From: an uncultured Christensenella sp.
GTDB lineage: Bacteria; Bacillota; Clostridia; Christensenellales; Borkfalkiaceae
NCBI GenBank assembly: GCA_910578065.1
Contig: CAJTPB010000001.1
Location: 162,051 to 226,050 of the forward strand
DNA: 64,000 nt
Direction of reading: 5' to 3'
The notes below the pieces were generated by a model. The model had not been told where the DNA came from and searched no databases. It saw nothing but the letters and a program-made list of their open reading frames with translations. Shown piece by piece: positions 57,057 through 64,000 of this stretch; position 1 is the stretch's first letter, and every line of letters begins with the position of its first letter. Position numbers and translations under genes: made by a program.

Positions 57057-58863
57057 GTATATGTCCCTCCTTAACTAGGTATGCGAGATAATCATTAATC
57101 GTTTGTTGAAAATCTTGTTCAGTTAATTTTGAATAGTCTGTTTTCATATATGCTTCGCAAAGCCACTCATCTTCGCCAGTTACCTTATGTGTTGCCGATA
57201 ATCCGGGAAGCGACTGTCTGTTGCGATAAAGTTCTATCCATTGTTGTTCTATTTCAACCCATTTACTCTTTTGAGTAGTGGTATTTATTTGTTCAACGCG
57301 TCCAAGATTTTTCTTTTTCTTAAATCCGTCGTCTTTACAATACCCGAAGAAAGTATCGGGATTGGATATGTCTGAATGTTTTGTCCCTATTTTGAAAACC
57401 ATACAGCAAGCGGAAGCGCTTGCGCCGGGATAGAAAATTTCATTAGGCAAAGTAAAAACGGCATCAAGCGTATTCTCTTTGAGTATCTCCTTCTTAAGAC
57501 GTGCTATTTCTCCGCTTGTTCCAATAGCACAAGCAACAGGCAATAAAACAGCTAATTTTGCTTGTAAATTAATCGAATTAAGCGTGTCGGCAATATACTT
57601 TACAAAGTACAATCCTTTTGAAGGATCTTCTTTTTTGTCTTTTGACCAAGTTTTAACATATTTTTCAGGCAAATGTATTCGTTGTCCATTATAAGGTGGA
57701 TTCATTAAAATCACATTCGGCTTTGCCTCTTTAATCCAATCGGCTAAAACAAAACAGCTTCCTTTTCTTATGTTTGAATTGCCGTCAGAATGAATTAACA
57801 TATTAGTAGTGGCTAATCCATAAATATTTTCATCAAATTCTATTCCGAAAATCTGATGCTTCTTAATATGCTCTTGTTCACTTTCCGTCGCGCAATCGTC
57901 TAATGCTTGCGTCATTGCACGAACAAGAAATGAACCGCTACCACAACAAGGATCAAGGATAACTGAATGTTTGTTAACTCCAGTTATTTTAGCCATAAAA
58001 TCGGTAATATGATCGGGCGTGAATGCCTGATTCTTATCGGATTTTCCTACATATTTATTGAATGTAACAAAGAATAAATTTAATAAATCTTGCCCAGAAG
58101 TGCTTTTATCATTTATAAAAGGTAAAATATTACTTTCAATAAATTGTAAAATTTCTCTAAAAGCAGCTATATTTAGTTGGCGCACATATTGATTATCTAA
58201 AACATTACGATTGAGTAATGCCAATTTTTCTGCTTTATTCAAGTCAGAATTGAGTAATGTTTCAAGGACTTCTTTAATACGCGTTCTTACTTGCGCAGCG
58301 GATAAGGTTGGAGTGAGATAATCTAAACCATTTTTTAAAGCAAGTAGACAAGTGCCGACAAATTGGCTACGTAATTTTTCGGGAATACTATGACGATGCA
58401 AAAGCTCATTTAGTTTATATGTGTTTTGCATTACTTTTTCTTTATCGTTGATTTTAGAAGTATAAAAGTCAATGTATTCATCAATTGAACGCAGGGCAGT
58501 TTCTTTAGGCATAAAATCTCCTTCGGAAATAACGCCGCGCCATACTTTAATATCGTCGTTGGCGGTATTAGCGAGAATAGCTATAATTTTATTGCCTGTA
58601 AGCGCTTTTTCATATTCTACATAGGCAGATAGCTGTAATTCATCAACCTTCGAAAAATTTTGTTTCGTTTCTATAAGAATAGAAACGCCGTCTTTTTCAA
58701 AACGTAAATCTAAAGTTTCAAATGCGCGCCCTTTACTGTTTTTAATTGGACTAAAGGGTAAAGAAGCAGCCGAAAACGCCTTTGGATAGCTATATTCATC
58801 ATTTTCAATATTAGCCGTTAAATAATCTCGTCCTATTTTTGTAACCATATCATTGCGAATCAT
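57046..58863 (-). CDS. BcgI-like type IIB restriction-modification enzyme (A subunit)
   Basis: 605 residues. N-terminal nuclease domain with TLDLRFEKDGVSILIETKQN (Asp...Glu-x-Lys), helical linker, then a gamma-type N6-adenine methyltransferase with SAM motif DPCCGSGSFL and catalytic NPPY. The fusion of cutting and methylating parts, with a separate S-like gene next to it, is the plan of BcgI (A subunit about 637). Such enzymes cut on both sides of the site. AAGGAGAA precedes the ATG. No separate HsdR exists here. Confidence 0.87.
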   Translation of the reverse strand: MIRNDMVTKIGRDYLTANIENDEYSYPKAFSAASLPFSPIKNSKGRAFETLDLRFEKDGVSILIETKQNFSKVDELQLSAYVEYEKALTGNKIIAILANTANDDIKVWRGVISEGDFMPKETALRSIDEYIDFYTSKINDKEKVMQNTYKLNELLHRHSIPEKLRSQFVGTCLLALKNGLDYLTPTLSAAQVRTRIKEVLETLLNSDLNKAEKLALLNRNVLDNQYVRQLNIAAFREILQFIESNILPFINDKSTSGQDLLNLFFVTFNKYVGKSDKNQAFTPDHITDFMAKITGVNKHSVILDPCCGSGSFLVRAMTQALDDCATESEQEHIKKHQIFGIEFDENIYGLATTNMLIHSDGNSNIRKGSCFVLADWIKEAKPNVILMNPPYNGQRIHLPEKYVKTWSKDKKEDPSKGLYFVKYIADTLNSINLQAKLAVLLPVACAIGTSGEIARLKKEILKENTLDAVFTLPNEIFYPGASASACCMVFKIGTKHSDISNPDTFFGYCKDDGFKKKKNLGRVEQINTTTQKSKWVEIEQQWIELYRNRQSLPGLSATHKVTGEDEWLCEAYMKTDYSKLTEQDFQQTINDYLAYLVKEGHIHES

Positions 58864-58875
58864 TTGTGGTTCTCC

Positions 58876-60168
58876 TTATAAATCCAAGCTATTTTCATCA
58901 AGTAAAAAGTTGATAAGTCCGATTGTTACGATTCCGTTTTCGTCTATTTGCGGACGAACGTTTTCTTTTACAACAATAATTTTTTTGAAAGAATCGTTTA
59001 CTTTGATAAGCGATCGCTTTTCCTGTTGCAGCTTTTCTTCCGTAGGCATTTCATACGCGGACTGAATATAATACTTTTTATTGCCCTTATTGGCTACGAA
59101 ATCTATTTCAAGCTGTTTAGTTTTTCGCTTGCCTTCTTCAACTGTTTCCTTTGTTTCAACAACGCCGACGTCCACGGAATATCCTCGAATACGCAATTCA
59201 TTGAATATGACATTTTCCATTATGTGATTTTCTTCGATTTGTCTGAAATTTAACCGTGCATTTCTTAAACCCACATCGGTAACGTAATATTTAAGAGGTG
59301 TACCGAAATATTTTTTGCCCTTTACGTCAAATCGTTTCGCTTCGGTAAAAAGAAATGCTTCCGTCAAATAAGAAAGGTAGGCTTTTGCGGTAATATCACT
59401 GATGGATTTTCCTTTGATACTTTTCAGTGTGTCTGATATTTTTTTGGGATTAGTAAGTGAGCCGATAGCCGAACAGAGGAAATCTACCATAGAATCCAAT
59501 TCGTCTTTATATTGAACTTTGTTTCGCTCAATAATATCGGTTATATATACTTTACTGATTAATGATTGCAAATACTCCGATTTTTGTTCGTCGTTTTTGC
59601 GTTCGAAAAGCGCAGGCATACCGCCGAAGATGTGATATTCGTCCCAAGCTTCGTATTTATCGCCACCACGTGCGGAGTAAAATTCTCGGAAGGAGAGGGG
59701 ATAAACCCTTACCTCGTCGCCACGCCCGCGGAATTCGGTTATAATGTCAGAGGACAGAAATTTTGAATTGCTACCCGTAACATATACGTCTAAATTCTTT
59801 TTATACAGAAAGCCGTTCAACACGGTTTCAAACGAGCCGAGTTGTTGAACTTCATCAAGCAATAAATAATAATTTTCGTTGTCGGTAACTCTGCTTTTTA
59901 CATATGCAGAAAATTTATGCGGATCAACCTTTTTCTTATTTTCCGCCAAGTCGATGATATTTTCGCCTATCAGTTCAAGATACTCGTCGGAATCAAACGC
60001 AAACTTTATAATATGATTTTCGTCAATTCCCGATTTTTTCAGGTAATCACCAAATATATCAAAAAGCAAAACAGACTTTCCGCAACGCCTGATGCCTGTG
60101 ATAATTTTGATAGAGCCGTTATTCATGCGGTCTATTATTCTGTTGAGATATAGCGTTCTGTCTATCAT
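58876..60168 (-). CDS. AAA_14/DUF4143 ATPase
   Basis: 430 residues. N-terminal AAA domain with Walker A GIRRCGKSVLL and Walker B YYLLLDEVQQL, the VYVTGSNSKFLSSDI sensor, HIFGGMPAL, and a C-terminal DUF4143 domain holding a restriction-nuclease-like fold (EIDFVANKGNKKYYIQSAYE). Common in bacteria and archaea with no settled role; often found in accessory loci. It is 12 bases ahead of the R-M A subunit on the same strand, so it may be part of the defence operon or simply its first cotranscribed gene. GAGG before the ATG. Confidence 0.9.
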   Translation of the reverse strand: MIDRTLYLNRIIDRMNNGSIKIITGIRRCGKSVLLFDIFGDYLKKSGIDENHIIKFAFDSDEYLELIGENIIDLAENKKKVDPHKFSAYVKSRVTDNENYYLLLDEVQQLGSFETVLNGFLYKKNLDVYVTGSNSKFLSSDIITEFRGRGDEVRVYPLSFREFYSARGGDKYEAWDEYHIFGGMPALFERKNDEQKSEYLQSLISKVYITDIIERNKVQYKDELDSMVDFLCSAIGSLTNPKKISDTLKSIKGKSISDITAKAYLSYLTEAFLFTEAKRFDVKGKKYFGTPLKYYVTDVGLRNARLNFRQIEENHIMENVIFNELRIRGYSVDVGVVETKETVEEGKRKTKQLEIDFVANKGNKKYYIQSAYEMPTEEKLQQEKRSLIKVNDSFKKIIVVKENVRPQIDENGIVTIGLINFLLDENSLDL

Positions 60169-60293
60169 AAAAACCTCATTATGATTTGATTGGACGTGTC
60201 CATATTTTTCAAAGTAATAACAGTATAGCCGATTTCAATGAAAAAGTCAATGGATTTTCATAAATTAAATACAAACAAATGTTCTAAAAAGTA

Positions 60294-60322
60294 TTGACAG
60301 ATCTAACGTGGTGTGATATAAT
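60294..60322 (+). promoter_or_regulatory. promoter of the mobilization module
   Basis: Perfect TTGACA-17-TATAAT about 450 bases before the first likely gene; a long leader follows. Confidence 0.85.
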
Positions 60323-60329
60323 GCGCTAT

Positions 60330-60770
60330 GTCCCACTGAACGAAAGTGTGGAATTTACCCTTTTGAAAGGGGTAAGCCGAATGAGGAAGTATAAGTAAAG
60401 ATGAGTTCGGCGGAGTTCCGCGGCAAGCGTTCGCTTGTAAAATGCGGAAGGTTTTGGGCGGTATAACCGCCCGTGCCTTAGCTTACGAATAGAGCGTAGG
60501 TTTTGTTTTTGTACGCAAAATTCGTATGCCGTGATAGGCTTTTATGAGTGTACAATTTTTTCGGGAAAAGAGGTAATTTTTGAACTAAAACTATGCAAAC
60601 AATTCAATAGAATGGCTTACCACCATAGAGCAAAATCATATTGCTAAACACGGTTAGAGGTCGGTGATACGTTAAGCGTTCAGCGGCTTTTTTCGCGCCT
60701 TTTTACGTTATCTATTCCACTCTTTCTTGTGTGGATGAAGATATAAAAACTAAAAATTCGGAGGTAAATT
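60330..60770 (+). ncRNA. long structured leader of the mobilization module
   Basis: No full gene in about 440 bases. I see: ACCCTTTTGAAAGGGGT hairpin ahead of a five-codon ORF (60381-60398, MRKYK) and a 21-codon ORF (60401-60466); AAGCGTTCGCTT hairpin; GGGCGGTATAACCGCCC perfect hairpin (60457-60473); and AAGCGTTCAGCGGCTTTTTT near 60676. It may be an attenuator leader, a small RNA, or part of oriT. Confidence 0.5.
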
Positions 60771-60772
60771 TT

Positions 60773-60918
60773 ATGACAATCAGACCGCCTTAATCAGCAA
60801 GCAAATGACAAGCAAAGTTCGTTTCCACTGTGGACGAAAGCCCCGCAGGGCGAACGAAACTTATGTAGCGAAGCGAAATAAGTGTAGTGAGCTACACTTA
60901 AAGAATTTAAGTCATTAG
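60773..60918 (+). pseudogene. small mobile-element ORF, frameshifted near its start
   Basis: GGAGGTAAATTTT leads into ATG ACA ATC AGA ... stop after six codons. One more A (ACAAATCAG) would give MTNQTALISKQMTSKVRF and run on through HCGRKPRRANETYV to the stop at 60916. The remaining in-frame ATG is at 60805. The stop overlaps the ribosome site of the relaxase. Function unknown. Confidence 0.55.
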
Positions 60919-60930
60919 GAGGACGAAACT

Positions 60931-61851
60931 ATTTATATTATTTGCAATTTAAAGAAACTGAAAAAGGACGCCGTTACCGATGTTGAAGAAGAAAACGAAC
61001 GCGACGAAACCTATCCAGCAACCAACCCGCAAATAGACAGTTCGCGGACAAAAGACAACTACCACTTTGTTGCTCCGTCGGGCAGGTATATGGACGTTAT
61101 CGAACAGAGAATTGAGAGACTGCATTTGAAACGCAAGGTGCGCTTGGATGCCGTATATATTGTGTCGTTTGTTCTCGGCGCAAGCCCCGAATTTTTTAAG
61201 GTGTCCACGAAGGAAAAACAGTATGCTTTCTTTCGGGATTGCGTCAAGTTCTTTCAAGACAAGTACGGCGAAGAAAACGTGCTGTCGGCTATCGTGCATA
61301 TGGACGAAACAAATCCGCATATGCACTTGAACCTTATACCGATTACCTACGGCAAGCTGTGTGCAAAAGACTTGTTCGACGGAAAGCTTGCCGCACTCCA
61401 AACGGAGTTTTGGAAAGAAGTCGGAGAAAAATACGGACTTGACAGAGGCCAGCCAAACAGCCAAGCCGAACATTTGGATACGGCAGAATACAAAGCGAAA
61501 AAGATTGTAGAAGCTGCCGAGCAAAAACGCGCCAAAGCGGAAAAATATTTGAAAGCGTTACAGCAAGCCGAGCAAGGCGAAATCGCCCATAGCAAAAGCG
61601 GACTGCGAAAGCAAATTGTAGCTGTAACCGCCGACAATGCCGACCTTAAAAAGCGGCTGTCAAAGTCTATGCAGGAAACGCTGGATATTGACAAAGAGAA
61701 CAAAGAACTCAAAGCATACAAAGTCCGAGCGGCAAAAGCACTTGAACTGCTTGCAAAGTTAGAGCGTGAAAACCCGTCGGCTTATAATGCGCTATTTGAC
61801 ACAAAGAAAAAGCCACCTGTTTCTTCATCAAAAAATTGGTGGTCAAAATAA
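60931..61851 (+). CDS. MobV/Pre-type relaxase with apparent ATT start
   Basis: 306 residues. N-terminal YIICNLKKLKKDAV block, NPQIDSSRTKDNYHF, and the metal-binding HMDETNPHMHL that defines MobV relaxases; C-terminal coiled coil. It nicks oriT and starts plasmid or element transfer. An AGGAGG site is centred 8 bases before ATT at 60931, exactly where homologues start (expected MYIICNL), and no in-frame ATG exists until 61090, after conserved sequence. So translation probably starts at ATT, or the G of ATG has mutated. Confidence 0.85.
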   Translation: MYIICNLKKLKKDAVTDVEEENERDETYPATNPQIDSSRTKDNYHFVAPSGRYMDVIEQRIERLHLKRKVRLDAVYIVSFVLGASPEFFKVSTKEKQYAFFRDCVKFFQDKYGEENVLSAIVHMDETNPHMHLNLIPITYGKLCAKDLFDGKLAALQTEFWKEVGEKYGLDRGQPNSQAEHLDTAEYKAKKIVEAAEQKRAKAEKYLKALQQAEQGEIAHSKSGLRKQIVAVTADNADLKKRLSKSMQETLDIDKENKELKAYKVRAAKALELLAKLERENPSAYNALFDTKKKPPVSSSKNWWSK

Positions 61852-61894
61852 CAACTGAATAAATCTATAAGGAGGTAATTTTATCGAGTAATCT

Positions 61895-62080
61895 ATGCAG
61901 AAAAGAAAGGAACAACCCAGCACAGAAAGTGATATTTCCGATATTGAGCTTAAATCTCTTGCAAGAGTGTTGCTACCGATTATGCAGGAATATCTGTCGT
62001 CCGAGCAAGGACAAATAGACTTTGCCGAATGGCAACGATTACAACTAAATAAACAATCGAATATTAAAGTATCCTGTTAA
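61895..62080 (+). CDS. small mobile-element protein, start uncertain
   Basis: 61 residues, acidic then amphipathic helix (DIELKSLARVLLPIMQEYL). Ribosome site AAGGAGG lies 19 bases upstream, at a normal distance only from an ATC that is followed by an in-frame stop (ATC GAG TAA). So either translation reinitiates at the ATG or the gene start is damaged. Follows the relaxase; function unknown. Confidence 0.5.
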   Translation: MQKRKEQPSTESDISDIELKSLARVLLPIMQEYLSSEQGQIDFAEWQRLQLNKQSNIKVSC

Positions 62081-62308
62081 ATTATATAGGGATAGCCGTT
62101 GAAAAAAACGGAATAAGGTAAACCGCCAGAGCGTGCGGTATATAAATGAAATAGATATTTAATAAAAATAATATGTCGTATATAAACTGATAAAACGGCA
62201 AGGCGGGTAAAGCATTTTGTTCTACCCGCCTTTTTATTTGCATTTTAGTTGAAATATTATTAATTTTAATATATAATATAATTACAATTAAATCGTTTGT
62301 GTCTCACT

Positions 62309-62335
62309 TTGGGTTCAATTCCCAATCTCTACACC
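62309..62335 (+). other. tRNA 3'-end fragment
   Basis: TTGGG-TTCAATT-CCCAA forms a T-arm, followed by TCTCTAC, A and CC, like the 3' half of a tRNA with acceptor GTAGAGA. No 5' half is present. Such pieces are left by integrases that use a tRNA end as attachment site. Confidence 0.6.
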
Positions 62336-62464
62336 TTTGTATGTTTGGTCAAAAACATTCTTTTAGAAATTTTTTTGGATAATTTGATAGAATTTGTAAT
62401 AGACTGCTTAATTACAAAAAAGCTACCAAAAAGCAAAGAAAAAATCTTTAGGAGGGTTTTATTT

Positions 62465-62506
62465 ATGACTATTACATTCATTATGTTCTGCCTGACACTC
62501 CTGTAG
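62465..62506 (+). CDS. 13-residue peptide ORF with strong ribosome site
   Basis: AGGAGG about 10 bases before ATG; encodes MTITFIMFCLTLL. Hydrophobic; could be a leader peptide or the start of a deleted gene. Its DNA (TGTTCTGCCTGA) pairs with a later TCGGGCAGAACA (62537-62548). Confidence 0.35.
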   Translation: MTITFIMFCLTLL

Positions 62507-62577
62507 AGGCTTGGTAGCGTGCGATTATAAAAGAAATCGGGCAGAACAACCCAAATACCACATATTATGTGATTATA

Positions 62578-62619
62578 TAGAAAAAATAGAGCTACTCAAA
62601 TGTAGCTCTATTTTTTCTA
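62578..62619. terminator. terminator in the mobilization module
   Basis: TAGAAAAAATAGAGCTAC / GTAGCTCTATTTTTTCTA, 18-base perfect arms, T run on both strands. Confidence 0.75.
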
Positions 62620-62707
62620 TAATTTGAAGTTTTCGTATTCGTCTATAAAAACAAATAATCCGAACGTCTTACGAATTATGAAGAAGTTCGAATTATTACA
62701 ATGTGGC

Positions 62708-62781
62708 TGAGTTCGGTTAACCTAAACCGAACTTTTTTTACAACAAAAAAGTCGAATTACTATAAAAGTAGTTCGACTTTA
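62708..62781. terminator. two successive hairpins before the HEPN gene stop
   Basis: AGTTCGGTT / AACCGAACT then TTTTTTT (plus strand), and AAGTCGAATTACT / AGTAGTTCGACTT with T runs. They close transcripts from both sides. Between the element ORFs and 62812 I see nothing else. Confidence 0.65.
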
Positions 62782-62812
62782 TTTTATGAAAAAGCGTCGG
62801 CTAAAACGAGTA

Positions 62813-63409
62813 TTAAGCGTTAATTTGATGAAGCCAGTCCCGTATATTTAGACCAACTCTTGCAATATCAAAATCGTCTAAAATACCACTATGCATAATG
62901 ACATTGCGCGACTTCTCTAAATCACTAAAAATTGACTTTATCCATTCAGGTGCGCCATTGAAAGAAAAATATGGTTCAAAGAATTGCCAATTGTTTTGAG
63001 AACAAATTATTTTAGGCAAGTCTCCAAATTCCAGAAAAGACATCATTGCGTCGCCACGACTAATGTGCCATTTAATTTTGCTTTCAGTTTCTTTTCGGGT
63101 TTCAGCTTTTTCTTTAATCCCTGACTGAACACCTTTTTCCCACCAATCATTTTTATAAGCGTCAAAAAGAATTGAATAGACAAATTCACGAGTAGCATTT
63201 TCAAAAGCTGTAATGGCGGTAAATACCGTTATCATACTTTTTGATTGTTGAACATATTTTTCATCTATTTCATGTAAAAATAATTTTTTTGCAACTTCCT
63301 CTGAAAAATATATTGCTTCAGGCGAATATTTCAATCGACCTTCTTTATCTAATGCTTCTTCCGCTAATGTGCCACGAAAGACAAAAGAATATAAGTCAAG
63401 TTCTTTCAT
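62813..63409 (-). CDS. Swt1-like HEPN domain protein
   Basis: 198 residues, all helical. Near the C-terminus SRNVIMHSGIL holds the RNxxxH-type motif of HEPN RNases, and the spacing of NDWWEKGV ... EFGDLPKIICSQNNWQFFEPYF is like Swt1-family HEPN proteins. HEPN proteins often cut RNA in toxin-antitoxin and abortive-infection systems. It follows the DUF5343-like gene by 9 bases on the same strand. Function inferred from fold and context only. Confidence 0.75.
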   Translation of the reverse strand: MKELDLYSFVFRGTLAEEALDKEGRLKYSPEAIYFSEEVAKKLFLHEIDEKYVQQSKSMITVFTAITAFENATREFVYSILFDAYKNDWWEKGVQSGIKEKAETRKETESKIKWHISRGDAMMSFLEFGDLPKIICSQNNWQFFEPYFSFNGAPEWIKSIFSDLEKSRNVIMHSGILDDFDIARVGLNIRDWLHQINA

Positions 63410-63418
63410 ATAAACACC

Positions 63419-64000
63419 TTACTTTAAAGGAATATGTTTTGCTAAACTTGCGAAAAGAGCGTCATAAACCGCTTGATCTCTTGTCGCAGGCAAATGAATA
63501 TGTATATCGTAATTTAAATCTATTGAATGACGAGTATTTGATGTTGCTTCACCTAATTCAACTTTCTTCGTTTCACTAGTGTCAGTTATAATTTCTTGAA
63601 TAGGCATTTCAACTACGCCTTTTTTGGGGGTTTCAGTCCAATCGGCGTAAGCGCATAAATTTAAGAAAGTGCTAGCCATTTGCCCAATAGTGGCGTTTTC
63701 CTTTGATCCATTAGTAAGCGTTTTAAATTTGCCAATTACTTCTTCTTTACTCATTCTATGCGCATTGACATTGAGAGCAAATAAATCAGCATAGGCTTCT
63801 TTGATTCCTTCAGCAACGGTAAGTTTTGCACAACTTTGATCTAAAAATCTAAAATAGCGTTGAGTAGGTGTACCAGCGTCATCTAAAAAACCAATTGCTT
63901 TAAGCACATTTACAAATTGTCTATCATTAGAACTTGTAAATCCTAAATCTGACATGAATTTAGCCGTAAATTTATCTGGCGCTTTTGCAGTAAGAAGGGT
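63419..64000 (-). CDS. DUF5343-like protein, 5' end outside the window
   Basis: The frame stays open to the window edge (about 193 residues seen). Visible blocks APDKFTAKFMSDLGFTSSND, LKAIGFLDDAGTPTQRYFRFLD and a YADLF helix match DUF5343, a winged-helix-like family often next to HEPN genes. C-terminal part ends in DLNYDIHIHLPATRDQAVYDALFASL. The internal ATG at 63955 is not the true start, because family-like sequence precedes it. Likely partner, sensor or antitoxin of the HEPN protein; not proven. Confidence 0.75.
   Translation of the reverse strand, partial: TLLTAKAPDKFTAKFMSDLGFTSSNDRQFVNVLKAIGFLDDAGTPTQRYFRFLDQSCAKLTVAEGIKEAYADLFALNVNAHRMSKEEVIGKFKTLTNGSKENATIGQMASTFLNLCAYADWTETPKKGVVEMPIQEIITDTSETKKVELGEATSNTRHSIDLNYDIHIHLPATRDQAVYDALFASLAKHIPLK

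Noticed and set aside
56040..58863. Ordinary type I R-M (hsdM/hsdS) assignment
   Set aside because: No hsdR is present, and the methylase carries its own nuclease-like N-terminal domain with Glu-x-Lys, which fits BcgI-type IIB better.
62297..62464. 69-codon frame beginning in the tRNA fragment
   Set aside because: Runs through a tRNA 3' end and intergenic AT-rich sequence; only its last 13 codons have a ribosome site.

Overview
The window looks like a chromosomal segment of a spore-lineage Firmicute (class Clostridia), probably an uncultured gut member. Evidence: roughly half GC with many TTG/GTG/ATG starts behind AGGAGG-type ribosome sites, consensus TTGACA-17-TATAAT promoters, a sleB-ypeB-spoIIR sporulation/germination cluster, Gram-positive-type pyr operon (pyrR-B-C-F-K-D-E), no outer-membrane genes, and many BspA-type leucine-rich repeat surface proteins. 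The exact family cannot be fixed from sequence reading alone. I saw no rRNA and no CRISPR; two complete tRNA genes (Arg-CCG, Gly-CCC) and one 3' tRNA fragment are present.

Layout. 1-9 kb: GNAT fragment; a CaCA-type cation antiporter plus a heterodimeric ABC exporter behind a yybP-ykoY (Mn2+) riboswitch; a 121-bp tandem repeat; a PlsC-like acyltransferase with extra C-terminal region; mntP with a second Mn2+ riboswitch, divergent from an rRNA methyltransferase whose mRNA is predicted leaderless. 9-14 kb: broken BspA-like lipoprotein, cardiolipin synthase, LRR protein, trmL. 14-18 kb: candidate small RNA, then ypeB-sleB and spoIIR. 18-25 kb: Xre regulator facing two unknown genes, PNPOx-like, GNAT, mnmA, tRNA-Arg, two DUF11-like surface proteins (the first frameshifted twice), a TetR/CPBP pair. 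25-35 kb: zinc-ribbon membrane protein, SDR, ZIP transporter, rarA, galM, polysaccharide deacetylase, Ca2+-type P-type ATPase. 35-36.6 kb: four small Xre regulators arranged as a duplicated divergent pair. 36.6-42.8 kb: complete pyr operon with a leader terminator. 42.9-43.9 kb: array of four short variable coding-like repeats. 44-53 kb: metallophosphoesterase, tRNA-Gly, a 748-aa LRR protein, and a two-component system with a FtsX-type ABC transporter.

53.3 kb to the end is a visibly AT-richer, horizontally acquired defence/mobilization island. A large serine recombinase sits at the left edge, in the same direction and tightly packed with a Shedu (DUF4263) nuclease, a BcgI-like type IIB restriction-modification pair (nuclease-methylase fusion plus specificity subunit), and an AAA/DUF4143 ATPase. 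Then comes a mobilizable-element module on the other strand (structured leader, MobV relaxase with an apparent ATT start), a tRNA 3' fragment, and a Swt1-like HEPN plus DUF5343 gene pair running off the window.

Five apparent single-base deletions, all at or near short A/T runs, break three loci (BspA lipoprotein, DUF11 protein, small mobile-element ORF). They may be assembly errors rather than biology. All family assignments are from reading motifs, not from database searches.
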